A stretch of DNA of 64,000 bases, taken from Camarhynchus parvulus (Eukaryota; Chordata; Aves; Passeriformes; Thraupidae). Of this stretch, positions 23,101 to 36,745 are shown one piece after another (within the stretch, counting starts at the first letter, position 1; every line of letters starts with the position of its first letter). The translations under genes were made by a program, and so were the position numbers. The notes under the pieces are model-generated. The model worked only from the letters and a program-made list of their open reading frames with translations, did no database searches and had not been told where the DNA came from. The DNA is taken from contig NC_044572.1 in the NCBI RefSeq assembly GCF_901933205.1, positions 76,877,465 through 76,941,464 of the forward strand, given 5' to 3'.

Positions 23101-26100
23101 TAGGAGTTGCTATTAATTTTATATCATTATTATTTTATGTATTTCAACGTAACTTTTTCACTAGACAAAATTTAACAAACAGAACTTTTGCTTAAAAAGT
23201 ATCGTTTGCTATTTTTAATATTACAAATGTGATAGAAATATTTACAGTGGGAATTTTTTTAAATTAAGATTAGTTTGTTAAAAGATATTTGTTTTAACAG
23301 GCTGTTGAAATGGGGGTTTGTTGAAGAACATTAGAAAATAACATTTTTAACTGCTTTGAGGAGATTATCTGCCTAGCCTTGGGCCACCTTTGTGTAACAA
23401 CCACTTCATGGCTGCACAAAACGAGCAGAGAACACAAAGAAGTCATGTTCCTAAGCACAAGGAGCACAAAGCCCCCCATACTGACCCCTCCTGAATCACC
23501 AAGCACACATAGGAGAAAAGAGACTGCACACATTCACCTCATGTCTGTCCACTGTGAAGGCCGAATTATGCAATCAGATAGGAGACAGTGCAGTACCCCA
23601 CTAATAATAAATCAGAAGCACTTCATGGGGACAGGAGGGAAATTGGTGGAGAAGAAAATAACCAAAACTAAATGGAAAATGACAGGCATTTAGGAAGGAA
23701 ACTTTTGAGTGCTCCAGAACTGTTTTGCACAATGTAATTTTGCCATTTGACAAGCTCAATGCCTTGGCATTTAAAGCCAGCAAGAAAAAACGAGAAGGAA
23801 TTTCTATTATTAGTGCTTAATCTACTCCTCCAGAGTGCATCAAAGAGTGTATTTCATAGCTGCAACAAGATAAAAGCAGGCTTCTTAGACCTCTCATCAT
23901 GACCAGTAGTTGGAACTGTATGTTGCTGTTTAGATAAGTTGCTATAAAACATCACTCTTAGTATTTGAAACCTCACCTGAATGTTTCAGAAGTCAGAAAG
24001 AACTCAGGTTTAGAGTAGCTGGAAGCATTGTGACAAACCATAAATTAGTCTTAGAAAGGTAACAGACAATCTGTGGACATTTTACTGTAAATTTGTTTCT
24101 TTGGTCAGTCATAAGAGTCTTAAGGCAACTCGGTAATACTTCCTGCCTGTGTCACAATGCTGTTAAGATTGAAGCCTTAATTAACTTCTCATTAAAGTTT
24201 ATTCCTGGGCAATATCAAATTTTTGTGGACTTTTTGTCGGGCATATATTACAAAGAGCAGCTACAATATTTAAAACACCTTTGGCCTAAAAGCTGAGATA
24301 ACATTCCAGCAAGTGAGAGGTTCTGCAGTCAAAACTGATCATCTAACCAGCCTAACTATACAAAACTGATCTTTCAAGACTTCCACCACAAAAAAACCAC
24401 TCTTTTTAGAGCAACACTGTAGGTCAGATATTGTTTGTGGAGGACAGTTGCACAGAAGCCAACAAGATTGCTCAGACCACCTGATCCTACTTCTAGTAGA
24501 CATAAAAGAGGAGCAACAAAGTCAGTGCAATCTCTGAAGCTTGCTACCACCTCACAGTCCTGCTCTGTGCCTCTTGGCCAGAGGAAGAGGGAGAAATGTC
24601 CTCTGTGACTCCATATTAGGGGCAGAAGCCTTGCCAGGAGCAAACAGGAAGGCAGACAGTTTAACTGACATCCCTGAGCAGACAGAGATTGGTTAAACAA
24701 AGCACCAGCAGTAGAAAAAGGGCTAAAACAACGCCCAGTACAGCAGCAGGCTGAGGTTTAGGCGTAGGTGTGGAGCCTTCAACTTTGTACACCTTCCTTG
24801 CTTGCTCTTATAGAAAATATATTTTAGGCCTCTTCTCTAGTTAAATTTTTTTTAAGGTATAGTCAACTACAGCCAGGTCAGTTAACTATAAATTATAAAG
24901 CACAAAACACAACATCTTCCCCAGAATTTACAACAAGAATAACTAAGGGTTGGGAATGAACAATGAGAGAAAAACTTAGAACACTTTAATACAATTGATT
25001 GATAAACATATTAAATCAGTGAAAATTACACTGAACCTTTGCAAATTTTAGTACATGAATCCCAAAAGAAACAAATGGAACAGCTGTTTAATTGAAAATA
25101 AAATTAATGAGAAATAATTTCCTTTTCCTCAAAGCACGAGATCCTATTGTTAGCATTGCTAGCAAGTTATTATGAGTCATTATCTTGAGAACAAGCAGAG
25201 ATGAAAAGGCTTTTTTTTCTTTATTATAAACCACTTGTACTTTATCACATCAGTGTAACACATTAGGTGTGTCACTATTTATCTTGTACTACAGTAAACA
25301 ATCTCCATATATTTTCAGGCTTCAGTGAGTTTTCCTGGCATGCTGTATCAAGAAGATATTTCAGAAAAATCATTCTGGCTTTGCTCCATTTCTAAAATGC
25401 TCCTCATGACTCATTTTTTATGCTCACTGTTAAGTTGGGTTTCATTGGTGCTTGGAATATTTTGAGGGCAAATCCTGCTAAGGGCAGACTAACCTCACAG
25501 TAAGGGTAGAGAAACACAAATCAGATGAAATCAAATAAAGCTGGATAAAAAATTACTGCCTGTACAGCCACAGTAGCAGTCAGCTTTTACTGCTTTTTGC
25601 CATTCTTTTGCAAATTAAGATGTGTTAATGCAAACTCTCACTGAAGTATTCTCCCTCTTAACTGCAGAAAGCTAAATTCACACGTGCAAACAGGCAGCGT
25701 TAGTTTGGCCCTGGGGAGGCAAAATCTCAAACTTTTCTCACTGCATTACAGTCAGTTTTATGCTGGCAGCCAAGGGCAATATTTTCCAAACTGTTTCCAG
25801 CTCCTTTCCAAACCACACCCTTCCATGTAGTTCTCAGATCTCCCGTTTCTCCAGCCACTCAGGCTTATTGGGATAATTGTGTTCCAACTCTCCCTGCAGA
25901 AGTAACATAAACAAGCATTTTTGCACTTATTTTTCATTGCTTTCTTTTCTCAGCAGATAGAGGCCTGTTATCATTTTGGGGAATACTTGGAGGTTTTCTA
26001 CATCAGGTAGCAAACCCTACTGCAGAAACCTTGTGCTTGTACCAAGTGGACTAACACTGACATTAGGTGCAGTATTTCAACACATGCCACAAGGCACTTA

Positions 26101-28170
26101 ACCTTGCTGAAAAGACAGGGTTTGTGTTAATCTATCTGTTTGCAAATAAGCTCTCCACGTGTTATGTTGTTTTGGCAATACAATGATTAACTAAAACAGG
26201 TAGATGTTCTAGCTTTCTATAACCTCCTACAGCTATGGACAGGGCTGAGGAGATATGTTGATGGTCTAAGGAAAATGTTGTGACATCTAAATGCATAACT
26301 TCTAGAGAAATTTATTCTCTATTTTAAAAAATGAATAGAGATGTAACCAGTTCATGAAGAGTAGAAACTTAGCTGGTAAGTCAGAGCAAAAAAATTTACC
26401 CCTACAGTTATTCAAGAGACATGATGAGGAGTGCAACATATTTTGTCTCTGAAGGAAGAGGCTAAAGGAGACTGTTCTCTTTACAGTGGTCAGCTCCTAT
26501 GAATGAGTTGTTAGATTGTCTGTAGGATTACTGTGTAGCACTTAAACTGGAGGAACAAGAAAGGAGCAGCTAATAGTCTCAAAAGTAGTAAAGGAATGCA
26601 AACACTTCCTGTATGCATAACAGGTGTGCAGCCTACATGACTCTAAGTTGTACGACTGCTGAAATTTCAGACATAACCACAGGTGTAATCTGGGTGGGTC
26701 TAAGCCCTCCAAGGGAGAACAGTAATATTATAGGAGCTCACTTTGCATCCTTGCCCCTCTATAAACTGGCCATAATCACCATCTGCTACAGGACATATCA
26801 AAAGAAAAACCAGGGTCTTGCCCAGGTATTGTCTCAAAATCCATTATGCTTTTAGTTTTTTAGGGCTAGTTTCCAGGTGGCCTTACTCCACTTGAGGCTG
26901 TGCCAAATTACCCTTTTCTCTTACTGTGGCATCTGTTTGTCAGGCAGCCAGTATCTGAATTCAGAATTTCCTGAAGGATTATGCTTTAGGGCTTATCAAC
27001 AAGTCTGCAGGTGCTGCTTTTGATCGAGAAATGGGGTTGGACAGATGAGGCTCACAGCCAGTTTTCCTTGCTTTCCATTGCTATTAATCAAATTTAATCA
27101 TCAGTCTCCGCAATAATACAAATGTTCCCTTGTTAAATGAAAGAGGAGGGCAGAGAGATCTGTGCATCTTATCCGTACAGCAAATCCTGAGGTACCAGCA
27201 CACAGCTCTGTGATGCTGTGCTGTGTGTCTGGCTTCTAAAGGCAAGGCCTGGGATGCAAGCCCAAATTCACACAGCACAAGCTCCATGTCACCTTCAGTA
27301 CTGTTTCCTCCTTAGCCAGATGCTTCTGAAGATCCAGAGCCAGACCATGGGGAACATAAGCGGTAGAACACAGAGGGGGAATATCAGCAATATTTCCAGC
27401 TGTGGACAGTACTGTAATCACCTTTTTTCCAATGCATTCTAGGCCAGTGATTCACCTTACAAGGTGTTTCTTTCCTACTTGCACATAGAATTTCTTTTCT
27501 GTCACTACCAACTGAGATGCGCAGAAATTCAATAATTTTGGCTGGTCTTTTGCACATAGCGTCTCATATTAAATGATCTGAGAGGCACCTTTAATCTCTG
27601 AGCCCAAAATGAAAAAAAAAGTGAAAAACGGACACTTAGATGTCATGTTTGTGCAATTCACATGATGATTTTGTGTAATTCGCATGTTGTTTTGAAGTAA
27701 TGTTAAAGTAAATAACAATGTCAAAACTGAGTGTGAATTCCTACAAACATCATTGTAGGAATTGCTGATTGCTGATTTCATTATCTCATTTCCCTGGGCT
27801 TCCAGCTGCATTTGATTTTTTTTAATATCACCAGGTACTAGTGCTCATAACACAGCAGGCCCTTTTGAATTGGGCATGGATCAGCTGCATCAAAAGGGTG
27901 AACCTGGTTCCTTTTATTTTACCAAGGCATGCAACTGCTTCTCCTGGAAAACTACTACTGAAAATCACAGTGGTAATCTGTGTATGGTCCAAAAATATCA
28001 CTGAAACCCTGGACATTAATTGTATGTTCAGATTATGAGGCTTTAACCTTTAGATGCTGATATTCCAAAATCCAAGAAAAAAATTATTCAAAGGCATGAA
28101 TGGTTACTACTCCTGAGAAGAGACTGGAGAAAGGATTCAAGGTGCTCAGGAATGCAGATCTGAGTGGTTG
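23101..28170. other. Unassigned non-coding sequence
   Basis: No recognised gene, RNA or repeat. Open frames are all short (at most 108 codons) and overlap on both strands. Slightly GC-richer islands near 24370-24780, 25680-25870 and 27200-27400 carry no domain or repeat I can name. Confidence 0.6.
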
Positions 28171-28175
28171 AGGTC

Positions 28176-28206
28176 ATATAATCATAGAATCCATAAAATA
28201 TTGGTG
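28176..28206 (-). mobile_element. Possible CR1 3' terminus remnant
   Basis: The words 'aatcatagaatccataaaat' look like a decayed reverse copy of the CR1 terminal repeat. No CR1 body can be followed to the right, so this may be chance. Confidence 0.2.
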
Positions 28207-31200
28207 AAATCACTAAAAAAAAAAGAAAAATGAAAAAAATTTCTACACTTAAAAAGAGTTCTGACCCTATAGTTACAGGTAAGAGATATATCACCCTGTA
28301 CATGCTGCTCAACATGATCAGCACACCTCTTCAGAAGCTCTGAAAATTAGTTCCCTCCAGTAGTCCTGAAGTTTCATGTGGTTTTCCTCAGTCCTTGTCT
28401 GGTGATTCTAAAGAAAATTTTGAAGAATTGTATCATATTTCTGTTTCAAATATGTCATATAGGTACTTAAACTGTCTGAATAAATACAGTAAAATTTGAA
28501 ACATTTAAAATAAAAAATTGGTGAAACCTCCATTCCATATGTTACCCAACTGACTATTCCAGTAAATACTATTTAAGAGATGTTTTTGAATGCTACTGAG
28601 TATTTTTTGCTAGACATGTTCTTTCTGAGACAAGACTGATTGATTTTGTTTTTTATTTTAGTCTATTTTCTAGGTAAAAGCTACATTTGAAATATTAGGC
28701 TCATTATTGTGCCTTAGGCTGTATGTTACACTGAATATTATCCGAGCAATAAAAAACAATCAAGAGTCAGAGACCTGATAAGAATTTAGGAGAAAGAGAA
28801 GGCCATTTTTACAGATCACGCTACACACTGCAGTGTTAGAAATTTGACAACCAGGATTTGGTCAAGTAAAAACTACAGCTGCAAAATAGAATGGTCAGGG
28901 TGGAAGGGAGATGAGCACAGCTCAGAGCAGAGCCCACCTATAGCAAATGCCAAACAACCTTGCAGAACAAAGCTCTGGTTAAGCTTAATAACACAGAATT
29001 GTGGTTGCAATCAAATTTTAAAGTGAACAGGTCAAGCTGCTATGAGAGAGAGGGTAGAAGACCCTCTCTCTCATAGCAGAGAGAGCTTTTCCTAATTCTT
29101 AAAATACAGCAAAGAAGCACCATTGAAAGGGCTGGATTAGGAGAATTACATGATCTGCTATAACAAACAATAAGGATATGGAAATTTAGGCAATTAACAG
29201 TCCCATCATCTGCCAGGAGGAGGTGCAGAGGCAGTGAGAGCACTGCTATGTCCATAATGCCTGCATCACCTAAGGGGTTTCTGGGGAATGTGAGATATGA
29301 TCCCATATGCTGCTCCCAGAAGATTGTATATGAGGCACACAACTACCAATCCTTCAAATGCCTATTTTCCTTACTGAGATGGTGTTGATCCCAGAGCTTT
29401 TGCCTAAATTATCTACCTTGCCACAGCTAGGCAGGGTGTTGACATAGCACTCAGCTATGATATTATCTATTACTAAAAAAGCCAACATATTGGTGGAATG
29501 AAAATTTTCATTTTTGACTTGTGGAGGATACATTTCAAAGTTTAAGGCAGATTTAAAAATTGGTTGAAAACTGTACCAAGCAGTTAAGCAACTCTGAATT
29601 TAATTAGAAAGACACTGAGCTTTTTGATATACAGAAGCTTTTAAATTTGTCATCCTGATTTATAACAAGACAGGAGATTAAAAAAAATAAAATTTTAATG
29701 GAGGACAGTTTTTCTTGAGTGTTGCAGGAAAGACCTAGAGACTGAAATGATGTTGGAACTATACTGCCAAAGAGTGGACTGAGGCTTTTGACAACAGACA
29801 GATTCAGTTGCTGCATAGGCAGTACTTCATGTGGGTCTCAACTTTATCTATTGAAATACTTATGTTTACACATTCATATAGATAGTTCATATATTATATT
29901 TGCATAATATTTTGAATGCCATTTCTATTAAATTGTCAAATTATTCTATTAAGTCCAAGTAATTGTTGTATATAAAGAAACATACGTACTTTAGGTATAT
30001 AATTTTGTTTGTTGCTTTCACCATTGTTGGTGGAATCCTGCCAAGCTCCCAACATTGTCCAACATACCTGCAGCAGAAAATCAGGTGGGATCAGGGAGAG
30101 AGCAGCTGGGCTGACACTTGGGCTGCTGTTTGACAATACTGGATCAGCTGGATCAGTGACATGGCTTTGGCAAGTAGAAGTTATTGACAGACTGACATTC
30201 TGCCTGTTGTGCAAGAGGCTCATGCACACACTGCACATGTTGCATATTTTTGTCTCAACCTCCCAGAGCTGGAAATTTCCCCTCTATTTCTATTCCCAGC
30301 CACAGAAAGGAGCCATGATGCCTAAGAACAAGCACATCAGTAATCAGGATGTAACTAAATGAAGTTGGTTGCTCCAGGTGTACAAAATCAAAATACCATC
30401 TTGTATGGAGCATGATGGAGCGCCACACAGGGCTCAGCCTGTATGGGCTGCTTTTGCAGGTGTTGTTACAGGTGTGTTACCCGAGTGCTAGAGCATCCCT
30501 GAGAGGATGCCAGGGACTGTGCAGTGTGCCCAGCACAGGGCTTTGGCCAGTCCAGGCTTTTTAGGCACAAAATATATCTAAAAACAAAAGAGAAGGGAGC
30601 ACTTTGATGGTCCCTTGTCACACATTTCCTCTATTAATGAAGTGACAAGACCTTTTCTTATTAGTCTCTTGTCCCACTGCTTCTCTCTCGCTGTCTCTCT
30701 TAAGTCAGTGATTTCAGACAGCACATCAGTTCTCCATGTCCACAGCACAATGCCATCTACAGGGCACTGCTGATGCCGCCAGATTATGCATATCCCTGCG
30801 AGTTCCATGCGTGTGACCTAGAAATTCATTTAAGATTACACCCGAATAAATAAGATGCATTCGTGTACTGCACTATTACATACAAATAAATTAAAAAATA
30901 TTAAAAAATGACCCATTGTGATTAAAGATTATGTGGGAAAGGGTAGAGAAAAATGCATTAATTCACTTATGTTCACTTATGTTCATTTATTAGTCACAGT
31001 CAGCCTAGGAAAGTGTCCTCCCATTTGTGCGATAAGTATTTTTCATTATACAAATACAATCAAAGAGAAAAGTATAATTAATTCTGAATGCACATCTGGA
31101 TACACTTCAAAAAAAAAGAAGAAAAGGACTTCTGATGCCAAGCAGCATAGATAGGTTTCTTAAAAGAAGCCATCCATTTGATTTCATTGTCACTGCGGCG

Positions 31201-33424
31201 GCACCATATTCCAGTGTGAAGGCCAGAAAAATCCAGCTCCCTCTAGGACATGGAAGGGGCAGTGAGCACACATGATGTGCTGATGTGGACGCAGATCTCA
31301 GGGATTTATCACTAGCCATTTCCAGTGGCCCTGCACTCTTGCAGTGGGGTCTCACACAGAGGTACCACCCGCCTTTCCTTGCTAGAGTGGAGGGCTCAAG
31401 CATGGCTCTGCAATGTTACAGACAATATTTCTGACAGGATATTTCTAGCTTCAACGTTCAAGCTGTCAAGGCTGTTGTCAGTTCAAAGCAGGCTCTCTTT
31501 CCTCTGAAGTCATTATATAACCACCAGTTTTGTTTTCCACATTACCAGAAGCTGCCCACATGAAAACAATTCACTGGAGGGTAGAGCAGGTAAAATACCA
31601 AGGTCTGGTTTTTATTTTTCATTTATCCCTTTTCTCTTCCCTTCTTCCCCCATACATAGGTGACCAAGAAAGGACATTTATCATTAGATGTGTGATTATA
31701 TGTCTCACATTTAACATCAAGTAGAGTAATGTAATAAAATTGTGATTCATAACCAAGTAGAAAGGCGAGAACCATAATTCAGAAGCAGAGTGAAACTTGT
31801 TGATTAAAACATGCAAAAGCATTTAATCATACACCACATTCACAAGAAATATAATGATGTTTGTTTAAAAATTTCACTTAATTTGTGATCATTTGGAAAG
31901 ATATTTGGCACTTTGAAGAGCACATTGCAAAGTAAACCCCTGCTCAAAAACTAAACAAATCTAAGGCCCTTTAATTATGTAGCCGAGATGGTGGTGTGCA
32001 TGTCCCGCCTATGCAGAGCTCTACTGATCTTCATTTTGAAAAGTGAGAGTTTGTAGTGAGGAAAAGGGTGAAACCACAGCTTTGCATTAAATAACAGATA
32101 TCTGCCTTAGCCCTACAAGATCTCTATATATAAGAATTTACACAAACCCCTACTAAAGCTTTGCAAGTGGAAGAGTTCAAAATTATTCCGATCAATGCAA
32201 GCAAAAAAAACCAAAACAACCAAAACTGTATGAGAAGAGTTTTCAGTTCGACATTTGTGTTACTACCAAAAAAAAAAACCAAACCAAAAAATAAGGATCC
32301 CTCAGTATGCTAAATGTCTTCAACCAACTGAAGCCAAATTTAAGCTTTTTTAGGTCCATACAGAGTCATATTATAAAGGATCTACAAGGGATTGTAGACC
32401 TTTAGCACTCAGGGAACTTCAATCTCTGCAATAGAACAATAGAGATTTCATGTCAGATTTTTCTTGTATTATGATTTCCCAGGACAGAATATATAGGCAG
32501 AATTGAATAACATAGGGCCCTGTCAGATATTACAATAAGTATGAGACATCTCAAATGAGGGGTAAGGAAACCTCTCACTGGGCTGCATGGCAGAGTCTGA
32601 TAAAGCTGAAGCACATGAGTTATCTTCCTAGCTGGGAACTGCAGCATACAGCACAGGATGTCTTACACCAGATGTCACTGTATCATGCATGATGAATATC
32701 ACATCTTCATTACAGACTTGCCCTGATAAAATCTGTATAAATGGTGTTGCAGCAAAAAGCATCATCTAACATTCAGTAAATCTGTTTCCCTATGTTCTGA
32801 TTAGCAAAGCAATTTTTTTCAAACACCTAAAGGAACTGCTACCATCCTTTCTTCTTCCCAGCTGTGCAAGCTATCATTGCTTTTTAAAATGGGATGCAAA
32901 CTGAAAATGAGAAGCTGGGTGTGTCAGGGTTATTTTTATTTTGACATAGAGAAATATAATTTTGCATCTTCTTTTCTTTCCCTATTCTTCTCCCTTTCGC
33001 AGGAGGAAAGCCATACAGTTACATGCACGAAAATGGACACACATTCTTCATTTACAAAGGGCTTAATTTAGTCCTTGAGTATGCACAGAAATCCTCCCTG
33101 CAGCAAAGTGATGTCAGACTGTGTGTACCCCTGCAGTATATGGAAATCCTGGTTGCCATGAGAACCAGACTGCTTCTTTGCTGAGGTTTCTGCACAGTGC
33201 TAGGAAGACATGCCTCCATTTTGCCACATTGAAGCAGCTCAGCTGCAGGATGCCTGGTGCCAGGCCGGGTGGCCCTGACACTGCTACCCTCTGGCCAGTG
33301 GTCCTTAATTACCTCCAGCTCTGCCACAGAAATGAATCTGTAGAAGTGTCAGATAATCAGGATTACATTTCTGAAGCAACATCCTTCCTAAATATATTTC
33401 TTTCCTCTTCTGCCTGCCACCCTG
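28207..33424. other. Unassigned non-coding sequence
   Basis: No gene or clear repeat apart from the perfect hairpin at 29037-29079. Moderately GC-rich blocks near 30400-30560, 31180-31420 and 33100-33330 have a few CpGs but no ORF, domain or repeat I can identify. An A/C-rich patch lies at 32198-32300. Confidence 0.55.
29037..29079. repeat. Perfect inverted repeat: 19-bp arms, 5-nt loop
   Basis: CTGCTATGAGAGAGAGGGT (29037-29055) is exactly complementary to ACCCTCTCTCTCATAGCAG (29061-29079), with AGAAG between. The pairing stops sharply at both ends. It is too short for a normal microRNA precursor and has no flanking terminator-like context. Confidence 0.95.
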
Positions 33425-33514
33425 GAAAAATAAAATAAAATAAAATAAAATAAAATAAAATAAAAATAAAATAAAATAAAAAATAAAATAAAATAAAATA
33501 AAATAAAATAAAAT
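33425..33514. repeat. (AAAAT)n microsatellite, about 90 bp
   Basis: Pentanucleotide TAAAA repeats in near-perfect array, interrupted twice by extra A residues (near 33465 and 33480). On the minus strand it is TTTTA and is translated by chance as a Phe/Tyr/Ile-rich frame, which is not a gene. Confidence 0.95.
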
Positions 33515-35041
33515 GCTGATGGGCTTGAGGCAGTATTAAAACTGACAATATTTTATTGTATTAGAACAGAAATCAAAGCTACACCACCACAGTGAGATCT
33601 CAGGGGATCTCTCAGATTTATGTCTCCCAGCAGCCATTTTTCCAAATGCAGCAGCATACATGTACTGTCCTCCTGAATGCAATTAAAGCAAATACTGCTT
33701 TGATAACTAAACTTTTTGCTCCCAAACTAAAGGAATAAGTTAAGATCTCCTTTTTTTCCCCCCTTTTTTATTTATTTTTTTCCTAGGGACACAAAACAAT
33801 CTTCTTCAGGTACAGAAGTGCTTAAAAATGATCAGTGAAAAAGGAAAATGTTATATTCTTTTCCCTTCAAATATGAGCTCTAGAAAAATCACCAAGACAC
33901 TGAACTATTCAAAATTCTTAAGCTGCAATGAAAGAAACATCTTTATCACATTCTATACTTAAGAGAAGTATAATATGGCAACAGGTAAACTAACACTCAT
34001 TAGAGGAAAATGCTGTAAGGCAAAGAGCTTTGCATTTTCCTGTTGGCTAACACAGAACTAACCAAGTGGGCAACCAAAATTAAAGCATAATGCCCCATTG
34101 CTATATAGTGATCTAAGCCACAAAATTCCACATCTAAATGTCCTGATCCCAACCTTTAATTTTCCCTTTGCACTGTAGAGCATTTGAGAGCCACAGGAAG
34201 TATTCTCATTTTCTCAAGTGTCTAGGAACTCACATCTGCCATTGCAGCTCCTTTAACCTGCAGGTATCAGCTCTCTCTTTTCTCAGAGGAATCTAAACAA
34301 TTAGCAGTTGTGTTAAATTAAAAGATGCATTAAGTTGTGACTTAAACTTAGGTCACCTGTTTTTAACTTTTGCTTTACTTACATATTTTGTCTGCTCTGC
34401 CAGACAATGTAGATTTCTGTGCCTCAAATGTTGTCCATTTTTTCTAACTGTATCACCAAGCCTAGCGAAAGGTATTATCTCACTCCTATAAACCTGGCAA
34501 TTGATTAAAAATAGTTTTTTAAAATATTTTAATCTAACATTATGGGAGGACAAAACAGCCATAAGCATGATGGATTGAGGACTAGTTCTTGAATTTGAAT
34601 GAATGGCACAGCAAATTCTTTTCCTGTTGGTCCAGTGCTGCTCTACATAGAGCTGCACATTTTTATATTCAGCCAGTAGAGGACAGTGCTGAATATAAAC
34701 ACCAGCAAGCCCCTTACTCATATTTTATATATGAAGCAACTTCTCAGTATGAAGTGGTGTGTTTCTTGCCATCTCAAAAGCAAGTTCACATTTATGAAAT
34801 CAATCCATGACAAAAAAACCCAAAACTGATTACAAAGAATCCTCATAAAAATGTAAACAATTATGCTTCATGGATGTGGAGTGTACCTCTTATTTATGCA
34901 GAACACTACTTGGGTCTCATTCAAAGACCTTGACTTGGTTCTTATTCAAAAAGCTTCAAAGCTTTTCCTAAACAAAAGACAGACCTACACTGCAAATCCA
35001 ATAAGCATTCTGCTTATGTGAGGAATGCAGGACAGGACCCT

Positions 35042-35164
35042 CAGTGTAATTATTTCTGTTCTTTAATATAATCCAGAGTCCAAGAAGCCAGTGAAATTAC
35101 ACAGTGTAATTATTTCTGTTCTTTAATATAATCCAGAGTCCAAGAAGCCAGTGAAATTACACAG
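35042..35164. repeat. Perfect 60-bp tandem duplication
   Basis: Positions 35042-35104 are identical to 35102-35164 (63 consecutive matches at period 60). That is two full copies plus a 3-bp CAG overhang. The match ends exactly at 35041/35101 (t versus a) and at 35105/35165 (t versus a). Absence of any mismatch means the duplication is recent, polymorphic or an assembly artefact. Confidence 0.97.
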
Positions 35165-36479
35165 AAGTTCACACAGTTTTAGCCTGCATCAGGAGCAGTT
35201 GCACCACCCACTCTTTGAAAACATAGATTTAATAACTTTTCAGGTTTTCAGAAAAAAAAAATTCTATGGTTGGTTTATCTGTCTACCTCAATTCAGACTC
35301 TGGATGCTTTCAGTGAAACCCATCAGGGTCTTTTCTGCAGTTACACCTCTATCTAAATCCCTTGGGCTGCCACTTAGCTAAAGACTATGGTTATTTGACA
35401 TGTAAAAAACCTTCCTACTTAAAAAAAAAAGAACAACTAAAAACCCAAACAAACAAAAAACCTCAGACCCAAACATAATTGCCTGTTCCACAAACAGTGA
35501 CAGAGCTATAATATTTTATTGGTACTTGCAAGGTTACCTTTCTTGGACCGATGATTTTTATTTTGTTTCGCCAATTCAATGGCAAGTTAAATAGAACAAA
35601 AGTGAGTTTAAAAGATTATACTATTTCCCAACACAGGGAAGATATTTTGTGTTTTCTCTCACTTAAAAAATAGTAGCTTTGAGGACAACGTCATAGAAGT
35701 TATGGGCTAGATCAACCAGAAGAAACACTTAAATATTTATGTAAACTTTGTTGCATGAGAGAGCACAGCTCACCAATTTCTATCATGTCACATTTTCAAA
35801 GTGACATTCCACAAAGCCCTGAGGAGACCAGCATGTAACAAAAAGTATCTCCCAGGGTCCAGTTTCATCACATTTACCTGCAGCAATACAAAACACCTAT
35901 TAATGGAATATGTAGAGTGCTTATTTACAGGGAAGGGTGACCAGGAGGGAATTTCTAAAGATGTTGATATTAAGAGACAAGACTTCACTACTAGGAGTAT
36001 TTATTCAACCAATTTGTTCAAGTCTTCTCCATGCAAATAAATATCTGGCCCATATTCAATATTTAATTTTCCTTTGCACTGTAGAGCAATATTTTATTGT
36101 ATTATATTCTGATCTTTTAGGGCATTGAAAAACATTTATATTCAATTAAGACATTGCATATCAAGAATTGTGAATAATGCTTTCTTTTCAGGAAATGAAA
36201 TACTCAGGTACAAAAATAAATTAATCCCTGGTTTACTTCAGTATATATTTGGATTCTGAGTTTTACTTTAGATTGTTATTTATTGCTTTCAAAATGTGGG
36301 GTAGTAAGAGTTATAGGAACAACTGTAATTGCAGGAATAGGGTTCTGAGAGCAAGCATATATCAAAGTCTAGGCACTACAGTGACTTGAGAGCTTCTCAG
36401 GTCCCAGGGGCCTTGGAATTATGTCAGAATCTAAAATTGCCTTTAAAAATACATGCATCTCTAGACTTCACCACTGAAA

Positions 36480-36745
36480 AGGTAGAGGTAGCGCAGCCAA
36501 CTCAGTGGCACTAAGTGAGCTGCAGACAGTCGGAATCAATCAGTCTCGGCATGGTGACCTACCACCAGCATCTCCCACCCAAGTCTGGCTGCTCCAGGCA
36601 CTCCTGTCTGCAGCAGCCTCTGAACGGTTGGGTGGACTCCTCTAAGCAAAGAACAGAGCACCATGCCACGTTAATTTGGTTCCAGTGGAGTTCAACCATA
36701 ACAGCGACTTTAAAAGGTCCCTATGACCTGCACGCTGATTTTTAT
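36480..36745. other. CpG-richer unassigned block
   Basis: Seven CpGs fall within about 265 bp in otherwise CpG-poor DNA. A plus-strand frame of 77 codons (36515-36748) crosses it without a domain I recognise. Possibilities are a non-coding RNA exon, an old repeat, or a conserved element. I cannot decide. Confidence 0.25.

Noticed and set aside
29037..29079. MicroRNA precursor
   Set aside because: The whole hairpin is 43 nt with a 5-nt loop, much shorter than the roughly 60-80 nt of an animal microRNA precursor, and the arms are a simple GA/CT run.
33363..33548. Minus-strand frame rich in Phe, Tyr, Ile and Leu that looks like a membrane segment
   Set aside because: It is the translation of the (AAAAT)n microsatellite.
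33425..35164. CRISPR-like array
   Set aside because: The repeats here are a contiguous microsatellite and one tandem duplication, without spacers; the genome is that of a vertebrate.
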